64,000 bases of DNA from Corallococcus sp. NCRR (GCF_026965535.1 NZ_CP114039.1:7688001-7752000), one strand, 5' to 3'; positions 17,045-25,712 are shown, counted from the stretch's first letter. Numbers and translations: made by a program. Notes: a model not told the origin generated them from the letters alone.

Positions 17045-17932
17045 TCACGCCTCGCCAGCACCCTCCATCAGGAAGTCGATGACGGCGCGCACGGCGGGCA
17101 GTTGGCCCCTGCGGTGTGGCGTCAAAATCGTCGTCGTCACCGTGCCCGCGGTCCAGGCGGGCAGCACTCGCACCAGACGCCCGGCCTCCACGTCCACTCG
17201 AGTGAACGTCTCCGGTAGGCAGACGACGCCCAGCCCGGCCGTGGCCGCCTTCAAGAGCACCAGCGACTCATCGGCGGTCATGCGTGCCCGCGGCATCACG
17301 GTGACTGTCTCTCCCACCCTTCCGCGCAGCCGCCATTCCGTGGCCGTGGAGCGGGTCAGCAGGCCGTCGTGTTCGCTCAAGTCCTCGGGCCTGCGAATCC
17401 TGCCGCGGCTGGACAGGTAGCCGGGCGACGCCACCAGGACGGTGGACTCCACCGCGAGCCGGCGCTGCACCAGGCCTGATGCGGGCAAGGGCGCGAAGTG
17501 ACTGCGCACGGCGATGTCGAATCCCTCCTGCACCAGGTCCACGAAGCGGTCCGTCGCGTGTAGTTCGACGCGCACCTTGGGATGCGCCAGCGCCAGCAGG
17601 GGCAACCGGTCCGCGAGCCGGAACTGCGCCGTGGGGACCGACGCGGTGATTCGCACCACGCCACTCGGCTCCGACTGCCGGCGCCGCACCACGTTCTCCG
17701 CGGCCTCCGCCTCCATCACGGCGGCGCGGGCATGGCCGAGGAAGTCCCGCCCCACGTCCGTCAGCGTGAAGCTCCGCGACGTGCGCTGGATCAGCCGGGC
17801 GCCCAGCGCGTCCTCCAACTCGGCCACGCGTTTGCTCACCGTGGACTTGGGAATGCCCAATCGCCGAGCCGCCGCGGCGAAGCCACCGCTCTCCACTGCC
17901 TGAACAAAGAGATGGAGGTCATTGAGATTCAA
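17045..17932 (-). CDS. LysR-family transcriptional regulator
   Basis: A 295-residue regulator. The start is taken as TTG 17932, because the LysR helix-turn-helix begins straight after it (LNDLHLFVQAVESGGFAAAA) and GAGG lies eight bases upstream. A GTG 21 bases earlier is possible. The HTH continues with GIPKSTVSKRVAELEDALG, and the C-terminal part is a normal substrate-binding domain of the CrgA/DmlR type. It is divergent from the glutathione S-transferase gene, and the inverted repeat at 17956-17990 lies between them, so control of the GST is likely. Confidence 0.88.
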   Translation of the reverse strand: MNLNDLHLFVQAVESGGFAAAARRLGIPKSTVSKRVAELEDALGARLIQRTSRSFTLTDVGRDFLGHARAAVMEAEAAENVVRRRQSEPSGVVRITASVPTAQFRLADRLPLLALAHPKVRVELHATDRFVDLVQEGFDIAVRSHFAPLPASGLVQRRLAVESTVLVASPGYLSSRGRIRRPEDLSEHDGLLTRSTATEWRLRGRVGETVTVMPRARMTADESLVLLKAATAGLGVVCLPETFTRVDVEAGRLVRVLPAWTAGTVTTTILTPHRRGQLPAVRAVIDFLMEGAGEA

Positions 17933-17955
17933 GGGCCGTGCCTCGTCGTCCACGG

Positions 17956-17990
17956 GTGTGGACCTTGCGTTCGCGTTCCGCTGTCTACAC
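17956..17990. promoter_or_regulatory. Inverted repeat in divergent LysR/GST promoter
   Basis: GTGTGGAC (17956-17963) and GTCTACAC (17983-17990) are complementary at seven of eight positions across a 19-base centre. The position between a LysR gene and its divergent neighbour fits a LysR-type binding region. Confidence 0.4.
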
Positions 17991-18056
17991 GGCACACGTC
18001 GCCACGGCCATCGTGTCTCCATCGAAGGCATCACGCCCTCGGACAGGAGAATCACC

Positions 18057-18761
18057 ATGGCACTGCCGACCCTCTTCTACGGTATCCCCTCTGGCTGCTC
18101 GTTCGGCTCCATCGTCGCGCTGGAGTGGCTGGGCCGGCCCTACCAACTGTGCCGCATCGCCATGCCGGAGGACGTCACCTCCGCGGACTACCGCCGGATC
18201 AACCCCGTCGCGGAGACGCCCACCTTGATGACGGAGACGGGCACGCGCATCAGCGAAAGCATGGCCATCCTCAACCACCTGGGCGCACGCGGCGTGGGCA
18301 CCGGGCTGTCGTTCGCCCAGGGCACCGAGGACTTCGACCGGTTGAACCAGATGCTCGCGTACCTGAACACCACCTTCTTCAGCGCCTTCTCGCCGCTCTG
18401 GTACGCGCTTGAGCACGCCGAGCTGCCGGAGTCCGAGAAGCAGGCGCTGCGCAAGCTGGGGGCCCGCAAGGTGGTTGCCGCGCACGCGAACCTGGAGGCA
18501 CTGATGGGCGACACCCCTTGGCTCCTGGGCGACCACCGCACGCTGGCGGACGCCTACTTCATCGGCATCGCCCGGTGGACGCGGTACCACGAGGTGCTGG
18601 ACCGCCGTGACGACCCGAAGCTCCAGGGCCTCTTCGACCGGCTGGAGGCGGACGCAGGCGTGCGCTTCGCCCATGCCATTGAGAAGGGCGAGACGCCTCA
18701 GGGCAGCGGCGCGTTCCAGGGGCACATCCGCCTCACGGAGGCCCTGCAACGACTGCCCTGA
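18057..18761 (+). CDS. Glutathione S-transferase family protein
   Basis: A 234-residue cytosolic GST. The thioredoxin-like N-terminal domain (about 1-80) has YGIPSGCSFGSI in the active-site position, with Ser/Cys as candidate catalytic residues, and NPVAETPTLMTETG in the cis-Pro and glutathione-binding loop, then ISESMAIL. The all-helical C-terminal domain follows from residue 95. AGGAGA lies six bases before the ATG. It is probably regulated by the divergent LysR gene. The substrate is unknown. Confidence 0.88.
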   Translation: MALPTLFYGIPSGCSFGSIVALEWLGRPYQLCRIAMPEDVTSADYRRINPVAETPTLMTETGTRISESMAILNHLGARGVGTGLSFAQGTEDFDRLNQMLAYLNTTFFSAFSPLWYALEHAELPESEKQALRKLGARKVVAAHANLEALMGDTPWLLGDHRTLADAYFIGIARWTRYHEVLDRRDDPKLQGLFDRLEADAGVRFAHAIEKGETPQGSGAFQGHIRLTEALQRLP

Positions 18762-18783
18762 GTGAGCTGGGAAGCCATCGACG

Positions 18784-19020
18784 TCAAGGTTTCAGGGCGC
18801 GGAACACCGCGTCCACGACCTCCTGCTCGGCGGGGAATGCCAGGCCGGTCTTCTTGATGACGACCTTTCCATCCACCGCCACTTCAAAGACCCCCGACCC
18901 GCCCTTCTTCAGCTCCACATCCACTTCCAGTTCGTCCTTCAGTACGGCCGCCGCACGGGTGGCCCTGGGCAGGTAGCCTCAAGCGGTACAGTAGGTGATG
19001 GAAACCTTGGCGTCGGCCAT
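18784..19020 (-). CDS. SelT/SelW/SelH (Rdx) family protein with in-frame UGA, candidate selenoprotein
   Basis: Minus-strand frame of 78 codons plus stop. ATG 19020 has a strong AGGAGG seven bases upstream. It begins MADAKVSITYC-T-A, has TGA at codon 14 (18981-18979), then continues GYLPRATRAAAVLKDELEVD and on to a normal stop at 18784. This is the Rdx redox motif C-x-x-U in a beta-strand/loop/helix setting, with the expected later segment FEVAVDGKVV and a C-terminal helix. The UGA therefore stands where family members carry Cys or selenocysteine. I could not identify a convincing bacterial SECIS hairpin in the 40 bases after UGA. A Cys-to-stop mutation or sequencing error is the alternative. 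Confidence 0.65.
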
Positions 19021-19180
19021 GGTGTGCCTCCTGACGGGACGGGACACCGCGCGGAGATGCGCGGCACCTGCACCATCGTGACTCCCCGCCCCGCCCTGTG
19101 CCAGCGTCGTGCTCAGCGCGTTGGAGACCGCACAAGCTCCAGCCATCGAGCCAGCGTCGCACTCCTGGTGAACGCAAGCG

Positions 19181-19618
19181 TCAGTCGCTATTCGCCCAAG
19201 TCAGGATGCCCTGCGAGGCGGGAATGCGCTCAAGGATGGCGAAACTGTTCTCAGGCTGCGCCGGAACCTCGACGTACACCCAGGCCTCATGGGATTCCGC
19301 GAGCCGTGCGCGATCGACTCGAAGGCCGATCTCCTGCGTGACACCGGAAAGGCCCAGGATCCGTTCGATTTCCTGAGCCGTTTCTTCGTCGATTCCGTTG
19401 GCGCATGCGCCCCGCCACTTGGGGCCAGTGAAGTGCTGGCTCAGCAGCTCCTCTTGCGCCACCAGTTCGTTCACGAGCGGAAGGAAGACACCCTCCGCCT
19501 CCGGCTGCAGACAGAAGGATCCTCCCGTCTGATTTGAATAGAGGACGCCGGTGGGCCCAAGAAGAATGAGTCCCAGTCCCCCGGAGTCATAGAGCCGGAT
19601 CCGTGGCAGCGTTGACAC
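19181..19618 (-). CDS. DUF6210-like hypothetical protein
   Basis: A 145-residue cytoplasmic protein taken from GTG 19618, which has GAGGAG four bases before it. The N-terminus holds LYDSGGLGLILLGPTGVLYS followed by NQTGG and CLQPEAEGVF, the pattern I associate with DUF6210. The C-terminal part is mixed alpha/beta (AWVYVEV near its end). Its function is unknown. It lies 23 bases after the stop of the 77-residue gene and is probably co-transcribed with it. Confidence 0.65.
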   Translation of the reverse strand: MSTLPRIRLYDSGGLGLILLGPTGVLYSNQTGGSFCLQPEAEGVFLPLVNELVAQEELLSQHFTGPKWRGACANGIDEETAQEIERILGLSGVTQEIGLRVDRARLAESHEAWVYVEVPAQPENSFAILERIPASQGILTWANSD

Positions 19619-19641
19619 GAGGCTCCTCGAATCTCTTCTGA

Positions 19642-19875
19642 TCAGTAGCCGGCGCCGCCGCAGTGATTGTTCATGCCGTCCTCGGTGCCGTACGGGATGC
19701 CGTCCTCGCAGACCTGGTGGCCAGGCGCGTAGATGTCCTGCCAGATCATGCCTCCCGGGGACGGGACCAGGGTGAAGGCGGAGCCGCCGAAGTTCGACGT
19801 CCAGAAGCCCAGGACATCGGGGCGGCCCTGCACGGTATCGAGCAACTCGGAGATGTTCTTGCGCGTGTAACGCAT
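19642..19875 (-). CDS. Small hypothetical protein (77 aa)
   Basis: A 77-residue protein starting at ATG 19875 with AAAGGAG seven to eight bases upstream, which decides this start over earlier in-frame ATGs. It is polar, with NFGGSAFTLVPSPGG and a C-terminal CEDGIPYGTEDGMNNHCGG (two Cys). No signal peptide or known motif. It is the first gene of a two-gene unit with the DUF6210-like protein. Such small-gene pairs are often toxin/immunity related, but nothing in the sequence proves this. Confidence 0.6.
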   Translation of the reverse strand: MRYTRKNISELLDTVQGRPDVLGFWTSNFGGSAFTLVPSPGGMIWQDIYAPGHQVCEDGIPYGTEDGMNNHCGGAGY

Positions 19876-19979
19876 GGCCGGACTCCTTTGGGCGCGGTGA
19901 AGGAAAGGAGCATAGCTTCTCATGAATTCGCGGATTCGCCGCATCCATGCTCCAGTGGGCTCCCCCTCCCCTTCCATCC

Positions 19980-21296
19980 ATGACCACCGAACCCCATTCG
20001 CCTTCTCATGAGCTGGGCATGCGGCGCGCGGTATCGCGCTGGGAAATCGTCGGCTTCTCCATCAACGACGTCATTGGCAGCGGTGTCTATCTGCTGCCCG
20101 CGGCGGCCGCCGCGAACCTGGGCTCGGCCAGCACGGGCGCCGTCGTGCTCGCGGGGCTGGCGGTGCTGCTGCTCGTGCTCTGCTTCGCGGAGGCGGCCAG
20201 CTACTTCGACAAGCCCGGCAGCGCCTACCTCTACACGCGTGAAGCCTTTGGAGAGCGGGTGGGCTTCCAGGTCGGCTGGATGACGTGGCTGGCGCGCGTC
20301 TCGTCCGTGGCCTCGCTGTCCGTTGGCTTCTCCCGCGCGCTGGGCTTCCTGTGGCCCGCGGCGAACTCGGGCGTGGGCCAGGGGTTGGCCATCGCCGTGC
20401 CCCTGCTCGCGCTCACCGCCATCAACGTCGTGGGCGTGAAGGGCGGCGCTCGCACCGCCGTGTTCCTCGCCGTCACCAAGACGGTGCCCCTGCTGGTGTT
20501 CATTGCCGTGGGCCTCTTCTCCGTGTCCGTGCCGCTGGCGACGTCGGTGGCTCCCAGGGATGGCGGCAACCTGGGGGCCGCGGTGCTGCTCTTGCTGTTC
20601 GCCTATGCCGGCTTCGAGAACACGGCGGCTCCGGCGGGTGAGTTCAAGAACCCACGCCGCGACGTGCCCTTCGCGCTCGTCGTGCAGATTGGCGTGGTCA
20701 CGCTCATCTACACGGCGGTGCAGTGGGTGGCGCTGGGCACGCTGCCTGGGGTCGCGGACGCGCAGACACCGCTCGCCAACGCCGCCGTGCGGTTCCTCGG
20801 GGGCTGGGGTGGGCTCCTCATGACGGTGGGCGGCGTACTGTCCATCCTGGGGACCAACAGCAACACCGTGCTCGCCGGACCGCGCTACCTGTACGCGCTG
20901 GCCCAGGATGGCTTTGGCCCCGCCGCGCTCGCCACGCTGCATCCGCGCTACCGCACGCCGACGGTCGCCATCCTCACGCAGACGGCCATCGCGCTGCCCC
21001 TGGCGTTCTCCGGCTCGTTCGAGGTGCTCGCCACGCTCTCCGTGGTGGCCCGGCTCGCCACGTACTTCGGCACGGCCCTCGCGGTGCCCGTGCTGCGCCG
21101 CAAGCTCCAGGCGCCCGCGAACGCGTTCCGCGTCCCGGGTGGGCCCGTGATTCCCTTCGCCGCCGCCGCGCTGTGCGTCGTCTTCGCGCTGAGCGCGGAG
21201 AAAGAGAACCTCATCGCCGGGGCCATCGCGCTCGCGGTGGGCTTCGTGCTCTACAGGTTCCAGCGCAAGCCGGACGGGAAGGCGGCGCTCGGATAG
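19980..21296 (+). CDS. APC-family amino acid permease
   Basis: A 438-residue inner-membrane transporter with about 12 hydrophobic helices. The first helix contains the substrate motif INDVIGSGVYLLP (family consensus G-(S/A)-G), and the sixth holds LFAYAGFENTAAPAGEFKNP, a hallmark of the APC superfamily. The start is taken at ATG 19980, which precedes a short polar N-terminus. ATG 19947 is also in frame. No transport partner or enzyme lies next to it, so the amino acid or amine moved cannot be named. Confidence 0.9.
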   Translation: MTTEPHSPSHELGMRRAVSRWEIVGFSINDVIGSGVYLLPAAAAANLGSASTGAVVLAGLAVLLLVLCFAEAASYFDKPGSAYLYTREAFGERVGFQVGWMTWLARVSSVASLSVGFSRALGFLWPAANSGVGQGLAIAVPLLALTAINVVGVKGGARTAVFLAVTKTVPLLVFIAVGLFSVSVPLATSVAPRDGGNLGAAVLLLLFAYAGFENTAAPAGEFKNPRRDVPFALVVQIGVVTLIYTAVQWVALGTLPGVADAQTPLANAAVRFLGGWGGLLMTVGGVLSILGTNSNTVLAGPRYLYALAQDGFGPAALATLHPRYRTPTVAILTQTAIALPLAFSGSFEVLATLSVVARLATYFGTALAVPVLRRKLQAPANAFRVPGGPVIPFAAAALCVVFALSAEKENLIAGAIALAVGFVLYRFQRKPDGKAALG

Positions 21297-21354
21297 CGCG
21301 GTACACATCGCCGTCATGACGTCCCATTCGCCGCGTTCGCGGAAATGAAGGGCG

Positions 21355-22620
21355 CTACGGCTTGCGCTTCCGGGGAGGGCCGGCGGCGGCGGCTTCGCGC
21401 AGCTTGTCCTTCTTGCTCTTGCGCCGGCCCTTCACGCCGCCGTTCGCATCCAGCGGCGGTGCGGCGGACACGGCCGTCAACGTCGGTTCGAAGCCCGCCA
21501 CCTGCTCTCGAGCGACGGACAGGTGGTTGCGCTTCTCGATGAGACGGAAGTGGGCTTCCGTGTCCGCGCTGACGAAGCTGATCGCCACGCCCTGGTCGCC
21601 CGCCCGCCCCGTACGGCCGATGCGGTGCACGTAGTCCACGGTCGAACGCGGCAGGTCGTAGTTCACGACCGCAGGCAGGCCCGCGATGTCCAAGCCGCGC
21701 GCGGCGACGTCGGTGGCGACGAGGACACGCACGCGCTTCGCCTTGAAGTCCGCGAGCGCCTGCGTGCGGGCCGCCTGACTGAGGTCTCCGTGCAGCGACG
21801 TCGCGGGGATGCCGGCGCGGTTGAGCTTCAGCGCGACATGGTCCGCCGCATAGCGGCTGGCGACGAACGTGAGGACGTGGGACCACGCGTGGGTTTCCAG
21901 CAACTGTCGCAGGAGCATCGTGCGCCGGGGCGCATCCACCTGGATGGCCCGCTGGAGGATGAGGTCCGCGGAGGGCAACTCGCCGTCATCGACGTCGATA
22001 CGCGTGGGATTGTGCAGCAGTCGCTCCGCGAACGTACGCACGGCGGGCGGGAACGTGGCGGAGAACAGCAGGTTCTGGCGGCGCGCGGGCAGGAGCGTGA
22101 GCAGGCGGTTGAGCTCGTCAGCGAAGCCCAGGGAAAACAGCCGGTCGGCTTCGTCGAGCACCAGCGTCTCCACCTCTCCCAGCCGGAGCGCGTTCTGATC
22201 CACCAGGTCCAGCGCGCGGCCCGGTGTGGCCACGACGACGTCCGCGCCGCCCCGGAGCGCCAGCATCTGCGGGTTCGCGGAGACGCCGCCGACCGCCAGG
22301 CAGGTCTTCAGCGGCTTCTTCAAGTAACGGCCATACCGCTGGAGGGAGTCGACGATCTGGGCGGCGAGTTCGCGCGTGGGGACCAGGATGAAGGCCCGCA
22401 CCGGCCGGACCGCCCCACCCGGCCGGGCGCGCAAGGCCTCCAGGAGGGGCAGCAGGAATGCCGCGGTCTTCCCCGAGCCCGTCTTCGCCGAAGCCTGGAC
22501 GTCGCCGCCGCGCAGCACCACGGGGATGGCCGCGCGCTGCACCGGCGTGGGTTCGCTGTATCCAAGTTCGGCCACGGCGCGAGCGAGCGCGTCCGACAGG
22601 CCAAGTGAAGCGAAGGTCAT
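21355..22620 (-). CDS. DEAD-box ATP-dependent RNA helicase (RhlE-like)
   Basis: A 421-residue helicase. Motifs in order are the Q motif (F near residue 3, GYSEPTPVQ), I ASAKTGSGKT, Ia PTRELA, Ib TPGR, II DEAD, III SAT, IV-V (TDVAARGLDI), VI HRIGRTGRAG. The C-terminal tail is basic with KGRRKSKKDK and PPRKRKP, as in RhlE-type proteins that act on rRNA or cold-damaged mRNA. It stands alone and is likely a housekeeping gene. Confidence 0.95.
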   Translation of the reverse strand: MTFASLGLSDALARAVAELGYSEPTPVQRAAIPVVLRGGDVQASAKTGSGKTAAFLLPLLEALRARPGGAVRPVRAFILVPTRELAAQIVDSLQRYGRYLKKPLKTCLAVGGVSANPQMLALRGGADVVVATPGRALDLVDQNALRLGEVETLVLDEADRLFSLGFADELNRLLTLLPARRQNLLFSATFPPAVRTFAERLLHNPTRIDVDDGELPSADLILQRAIQVDAPRRTMLLRQLLETHAWSHVLTFVASRYAADHVALKLNRAGIPATSLHGDLSQAARTQALADFKAKRVRVLVATDVAARGLDIAGLPAVVNYDLPRSTVDYVHRIGRTGRAGDQGVAISFVSADTEAHFRLIEKRNHLSVAREQVAGFEPTLTAVSAAPPLDANGGVKGRRKSKKDKLREAAAAGPPRKRKP

Positions 22621-22778
22621 GGGAGGGGAGCCCTGGGTGGCACGACGCTGAGAACCCTACTCTCAAGCGGCTTCTGGGAATGAGGAAGATGTACCTGCTC
22701 GCGCGCAGCCAGATGGGGGCTGCGCGGTCGAATAGGGACCCGTCGAAGCCCCCGAAGCTCCTGCTCCGCCCCGGTCCT

Positions 22779-23590
22779 TCAGCCGTCATCGCGCCACAGG
22801 TTGGGCCGGCTCGCGAACAACTCCGTCAGCCAATCGATGAAGACCCGCGCCCCGGCGCCCAGCTGGCGTGTGGGTGGGTAGACGAGGAAGAGGGGCCGGG
22901 GCTCGGGCCTCCAGCCGTCCAGCACCCGCACCAGCTCTCCGGATGCGAGGTAGGGCTCCAATACGAAACGCGGTGCGAACATGACGCCCAGGCCGGCGAG
23001 TCCAGCGGCCAGGTATGCATTGGTTTCGTTGAGCGTGAGCAAGCTTCGACCCTGGACCTCCAGCCGCTCGCCCTCGCGCACGAAGACGAAGGGGAGCTCC
23101 TTGCCGCTCAGCGACGAGAAGTAGCTGACCACCGCGTGCGCTGGCCCCGCCAGCTCCAGTGGATGGAGCGGCGCGCCGTGTCCGCGAGGAGGTCCACGAC
23201 ACGGTCGCTCACGCCCAGCTCGATGTGCAGCTGGGGATAGCGCGCGTAGAACGAGGGCAGCGCGGGGATGAGCAGCAGCCGGGAGATCGTCCCACTCGAC
23301 TCCACCCGCAGACGCCCCCGGGGACCGCGCCGTGACTGGGACAACGTGGCTTCGAGCTCCCGCACCTCGCCCAGCAGCCGCAGGGCCTGCTGGTAGTAGG
23401 TCATCCCTTCCGGGGTGACCGTCACGCGGCGCGTGGTGCGGTGCAGCAGCTTCACGCGCAGGTGCGCCTCCAGCTGTTGGATCAGCCGGGTCACCGCCGC
23501 CTTCGGGCGGCCCAGCGCGTCGGCGGCCTTGGTGAAGGTGCCGGTCTCCACCACGCGAACGAAGGCCTCCATCGCCGTGAACGTGTCCAT
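22779..23590 (-). pseudogene. LysR-family regulator with internal deletion and frameshift
   Basis: The N-terminal part from ATG 23590 (with a good GGGAGG site) reads a normal LysR HTH (MDTFTAMEAFVRVVETGTF and later GRPKAAVTRLIQQLEAHL) and goes on to LGVSDRVVDLLADTA. It then shifts frame and stops at 23108. The remaining C-terminal domain continues in another frame from about HPLELAGPAHAVVSYFSSLS down to 22779. Compared with normal CrgA/AaeR-type LysR proteins, about 45-50 residues of the substrate-binding domain are missing at the join (near 23175-23190). No intact regulator can be made. Confidence 0.8.
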
Positions 23591-23612
23591 CTTCCACCTC
23601 CCGCCCTGCATT

Positions 23613-23628
23613 GTTTCAGCGGTGAAAC
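23613..23628. promoter_or_regulatory. Palindromic LysR-type operator
   Basis: GTTTCA-GCGG-TGAAAC is a perfect 16-base palindrome 23 bases upstream of the broken lysR start and facing the truncated MBL gene. It fits the T-N11-A LysR box and is probably the old binding site of that regulator. Confidence 0.55.
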
Positions 23629-23653
23629 GCAGTGTGCGAAGGGCTCCAGCGAG

Positions 23654-24460
23654 GTGGCGACGGGCACGACGCCTGGGCGCGTGAAGGAGCTGCTCTCGCG
23701 CGACCATCTGGAGGATCCGGTCGAGGTGTCCATCAACGCCTTCCTCATCAACACCGGCACCGCGTTGGTGCTCGTGGACACGGGCGTGGGGAGCCTCTTC
23801 GGCCCTGGCGTGGGAGGCCAGCTCCAGCAAAGCCTCCAGGCGGCGGGCTACCGTCCGGAGCAGATCGACGTGGTGTTGCTGACGCACATCCACTCCGACC
23901 ATTCGGGTGGGCTCATGGCCAAGATGCGCCGGGCGTTCCCCAACGCCATCCTCCGGGTGCACGCGCGCGAGGCGGGCTTCTGGCTGGGGCGCGATGACCG
24001 GACGAAGGGCACGGTGGACCCGAAGTACTTCGAGGAGGCGCGGGCGATGGTGGGGCCCTACCAGGACGCGGGGAAGCTGAAGGTGTTCGGCGATGGGGAT
24101 GCCATCGTGCCAAGCATCCGGGCCATGACGACCCCGGGGCATACGCCGGGGCACAGCGCCTACGTCGTGGAGAGCCGTGGAGCGCGGTTGGTCCTATGGG
24201 GCGACCTGATGCACTTCGGCTCGGTGCAGTTGCGCGAGCCCTCGGTGACGGTCGCCTACGACGTCGATGAGCGCGCGGCCTCGGCGCAGCGGGTGCGTGC
24301 GTTCACGGAAGCGGCGAAGCGTGGCGATCTGATTGGCTTCGCGCACATGCCCTTCCCCGGTCTGGGCCAGCTGAGCGCCGAGGGCAAGGGCTACCGGTGG
24401 ATCCCGCTCAACTACAGCTCCGGTCAGCGTTGGGAGGGCGCGAAGGCCAGGGTGGAGTGA
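23654..24460 (+). CDS. MBL-fold metallo-hydrolase, probably N-terminally truncated
   Basis: The frame encodes a metallo-beta-lactamase-fold enzyme with the zinc motif THIHSDHSGG, a later TPGHTPGHSAYV and WGDLMH. Relatives of this exported type have about 300-330 residues with a signal peptide and a first strand pair ending in TTP-x-x-V-x-x-LL. Here the sequence begins essentially at that point (ATGTTPGRVKELLSRDHLED). The best start available is GTG 23654, giving 268 residues and no signal. GTG 23681 is shorter. The region upstream goes straight into the lysR promoter, so about 60-70 residues seem to have been deleted. Activity and location are therefore doubtful. Confidence 0.65.
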   Translation: MATGTTPGRVKELLSRDHLEDPVEVSINAFLINTGTALVLVDTGVGSLFGPGVGGQLQQSLQAAGYRPEQIDVVLLTHIHSDHSGGLMAKMRRAFPNAILRVHAREAGFWLGRDDRTKGTVDPKYFEEARAMVGPYQDAGKLKVFGDGDAIVPSIRAMTTPGHTPGHSAYVVESRGARLVLWGDLMHFGSVQLREPSVTVAYDVDERAASAQRVRAFTEAAKRGDLIGFAHMPFPGLGQLSAEGKGYRWIPLNYSSGQRWEGAKARVE

Positions 24461-24519
24461 GCGGGGGCCGTGTCAGGGGGGCCCGCGGTGCCCCCCTGAC
24501 GGAGGTCTCGTGCGGGCGC

Positions 24520-24987
24520 TCAGTAGCAGGAGCCGGCGTAGAGCGGGTTCGGACAGGCCATGCCCGTCGCGGCGTTGATGCTCGTGTTGTAGCAGTTGGT
24601 CGTCACGGTGGAGGACTTGAGGCGCCGGTATCCGTAGAGGACGTCGCCCACGCACAGGCCGTAGTTCATATACACGTCCTCCACCTGGCAGACCTTGTAC
24701 GTGTTGCAGCGGACGAACGGTCCTCCAGGGTAGGCGTAGCCCTGGCACTGCCACAGGTAGCTCTGCTGCGACGAGTAGCTGGTGGTCTCGTAGTAGTACT
24801 CATCCTCGGGGCCGCAGAGCGGGTCGTCATCGTCGGGGGGAATCTTCATCATCTCGACGTGGCCGGGCTCCAGGGCCTCGGCGCTGGAGGAGTCCTGGGG
24901 CAGCGCATCCTCGAGCGCGCCCTCCACTCCGGCGCCACAGCCGACCACCATGAACGTGCACAGCGCGATCCATGCCTTCATCCGCAT
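24520..24987 (-). CDS. Small Cys- and Tyr-rich lipoprotein
   Basis: A 155-residue exported protein. The signal MRMKAWIALCTFMVVGC ends with a lipobox VVGC. AAGGAG lies seven bases before the ATG. After an acidic stretch (PPDDDDP) the mature part has YYYETTSYSSQQSYLWQCQG and about eight more Cys that could form disulfides. No family is recognised. The promoter must lie in the 24988-25251 gap, which is less GC-rich and is shared with the divergent CX3C lipoprotein. Confidence 0.65.
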   Translation of the reverse strand: MRMKAWIALCTFMVVGCGAGVEGALEDALPQDSSSAEALEPGHVEMMKIPPDDDDPLCGPEDEYYYETTSYSSQQSYLWQCQGYAYPGGPFVRCNTYKVCQVEDVYMNYGLCVGDVLYGYRRLKSSTVTTNCYNTSINAATGMACPNPLYAGSCY

Positions 24988-25251
24988 GTCCTGCTCCTTG
25001 TCTCATCCGGGGGGAAGGCGGGTTTTACACGGAGTGATATCCGCTCACGAGGACCTGCGAAGGCACGGCGTGTCGCCCAACCCTGCGGCGGTGCCGCGCT
25101 GGGCGTCACATACACAACAACAACTCAAACACCGCCAACAAACGTTTCCATCTCCAGCAAATCCATCCACACCTTGCCGCTTTTCCCCAATGGTTTACTC
25201 AAAATTCGGGACTATCATTCGCTCATCCATTCCACACACGGAGGTAGCGCC

Positions 25252-25530
25252 ATGATGAGCCGGATGAAGTGGTTGGTCGCGCTTGGCAGTCTGATGTTCG
25301 CGGCGGGCTGCGGGCCAATGGACTCCGATCAGCCGCTCGACCCAGCACCGTCCAGCGACATGCAGGCGGAGGAAGCGCCTGGCACGGATGACTCGCACGC
25401 GGCCGCCGTCACCTGCCCGCAGAAGTGTCAGAACCAACGCAACAAATGCATCGCGGAGTGCTCTCCCACCAGCTCGGCATGTATGCAGGGTTGTCGCAAT
25501 CGCTACGAGATCTGCATCCTCAATTGCTGA
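25252..25530 (+). CDS. Small lipoprotein with four regularly spaced CX3C motifs
   Basis: A 92-residue protein. ATG 25252 follows GGAGG by eight bases. The signal ends in the lipobox FAAGC. After an acidic, Pro-rich spacer the C-terminal 39 residues contain four CX3C pairs (C-PQK-C, C-IAE-C, C-MQG-C, C-ILN-C), each separated by exactly six residues. Two CX3C helices joined by a short loop make an alpha-hairpinin-like disulfide hairpin, so this looks like two hairpins in tandem anchored in a membrane. The function is unknown. It is divergent from another small Cys-rich lipoprotein. Confidence 0.7.
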   Translation: MMSRMKWLVALGSLMFAAGCGPMDSDQPLDPAPSSDMQAEEAPGTDDSHAAAVTCPQKCQNQRNKCIAECSPTSSACMQGCRNRYEICILNC

Positions 25531-25638
25531 GGCCCTCGACCGCCTCGCCCCTGACCGGATGGCGAGCATTCATCCGGCCAGGGGGCATCAGACCCGTTGC
25601 GCGCCCCGGATCGCCTGCTATAACGCCCGCGACCTTTC

Positions 25639-25712
25639 GACCCCGTAGCTCAGTTGGATAGAGCGGCGGTTTCCTAAACCGCAGGCCACAGGTTCGATTC
25701 CTGTCGGGGTCA
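25639..25712 (+). tRNA. tRNA-Arg (anticodon CCT)
   Basis: A 74-base cloverleaf. The acceptor GACCCCG pairs with CGGGGTC, the D arm contains GCTCAGTTGGATAGAGC, the anticodon stem GCGGT/ACCGC encloses TTCCTAA with anticodon CCT, and the T arm is ACAGG-TTCGATT-CCTGT. The discriminator is A and CCA is not encoded. It would read the AGG arginine codon. It is followed directly by a T-rich terminator. Confidence 0.95.

Noticed and set aside
18981..19020. SECIS element after the UGA of the SelW-like gene
   Set aside because: Only a 4-bp GGCC/GGCC stem was found in the right window, without a GGU loop. Too weak to list as a feature.
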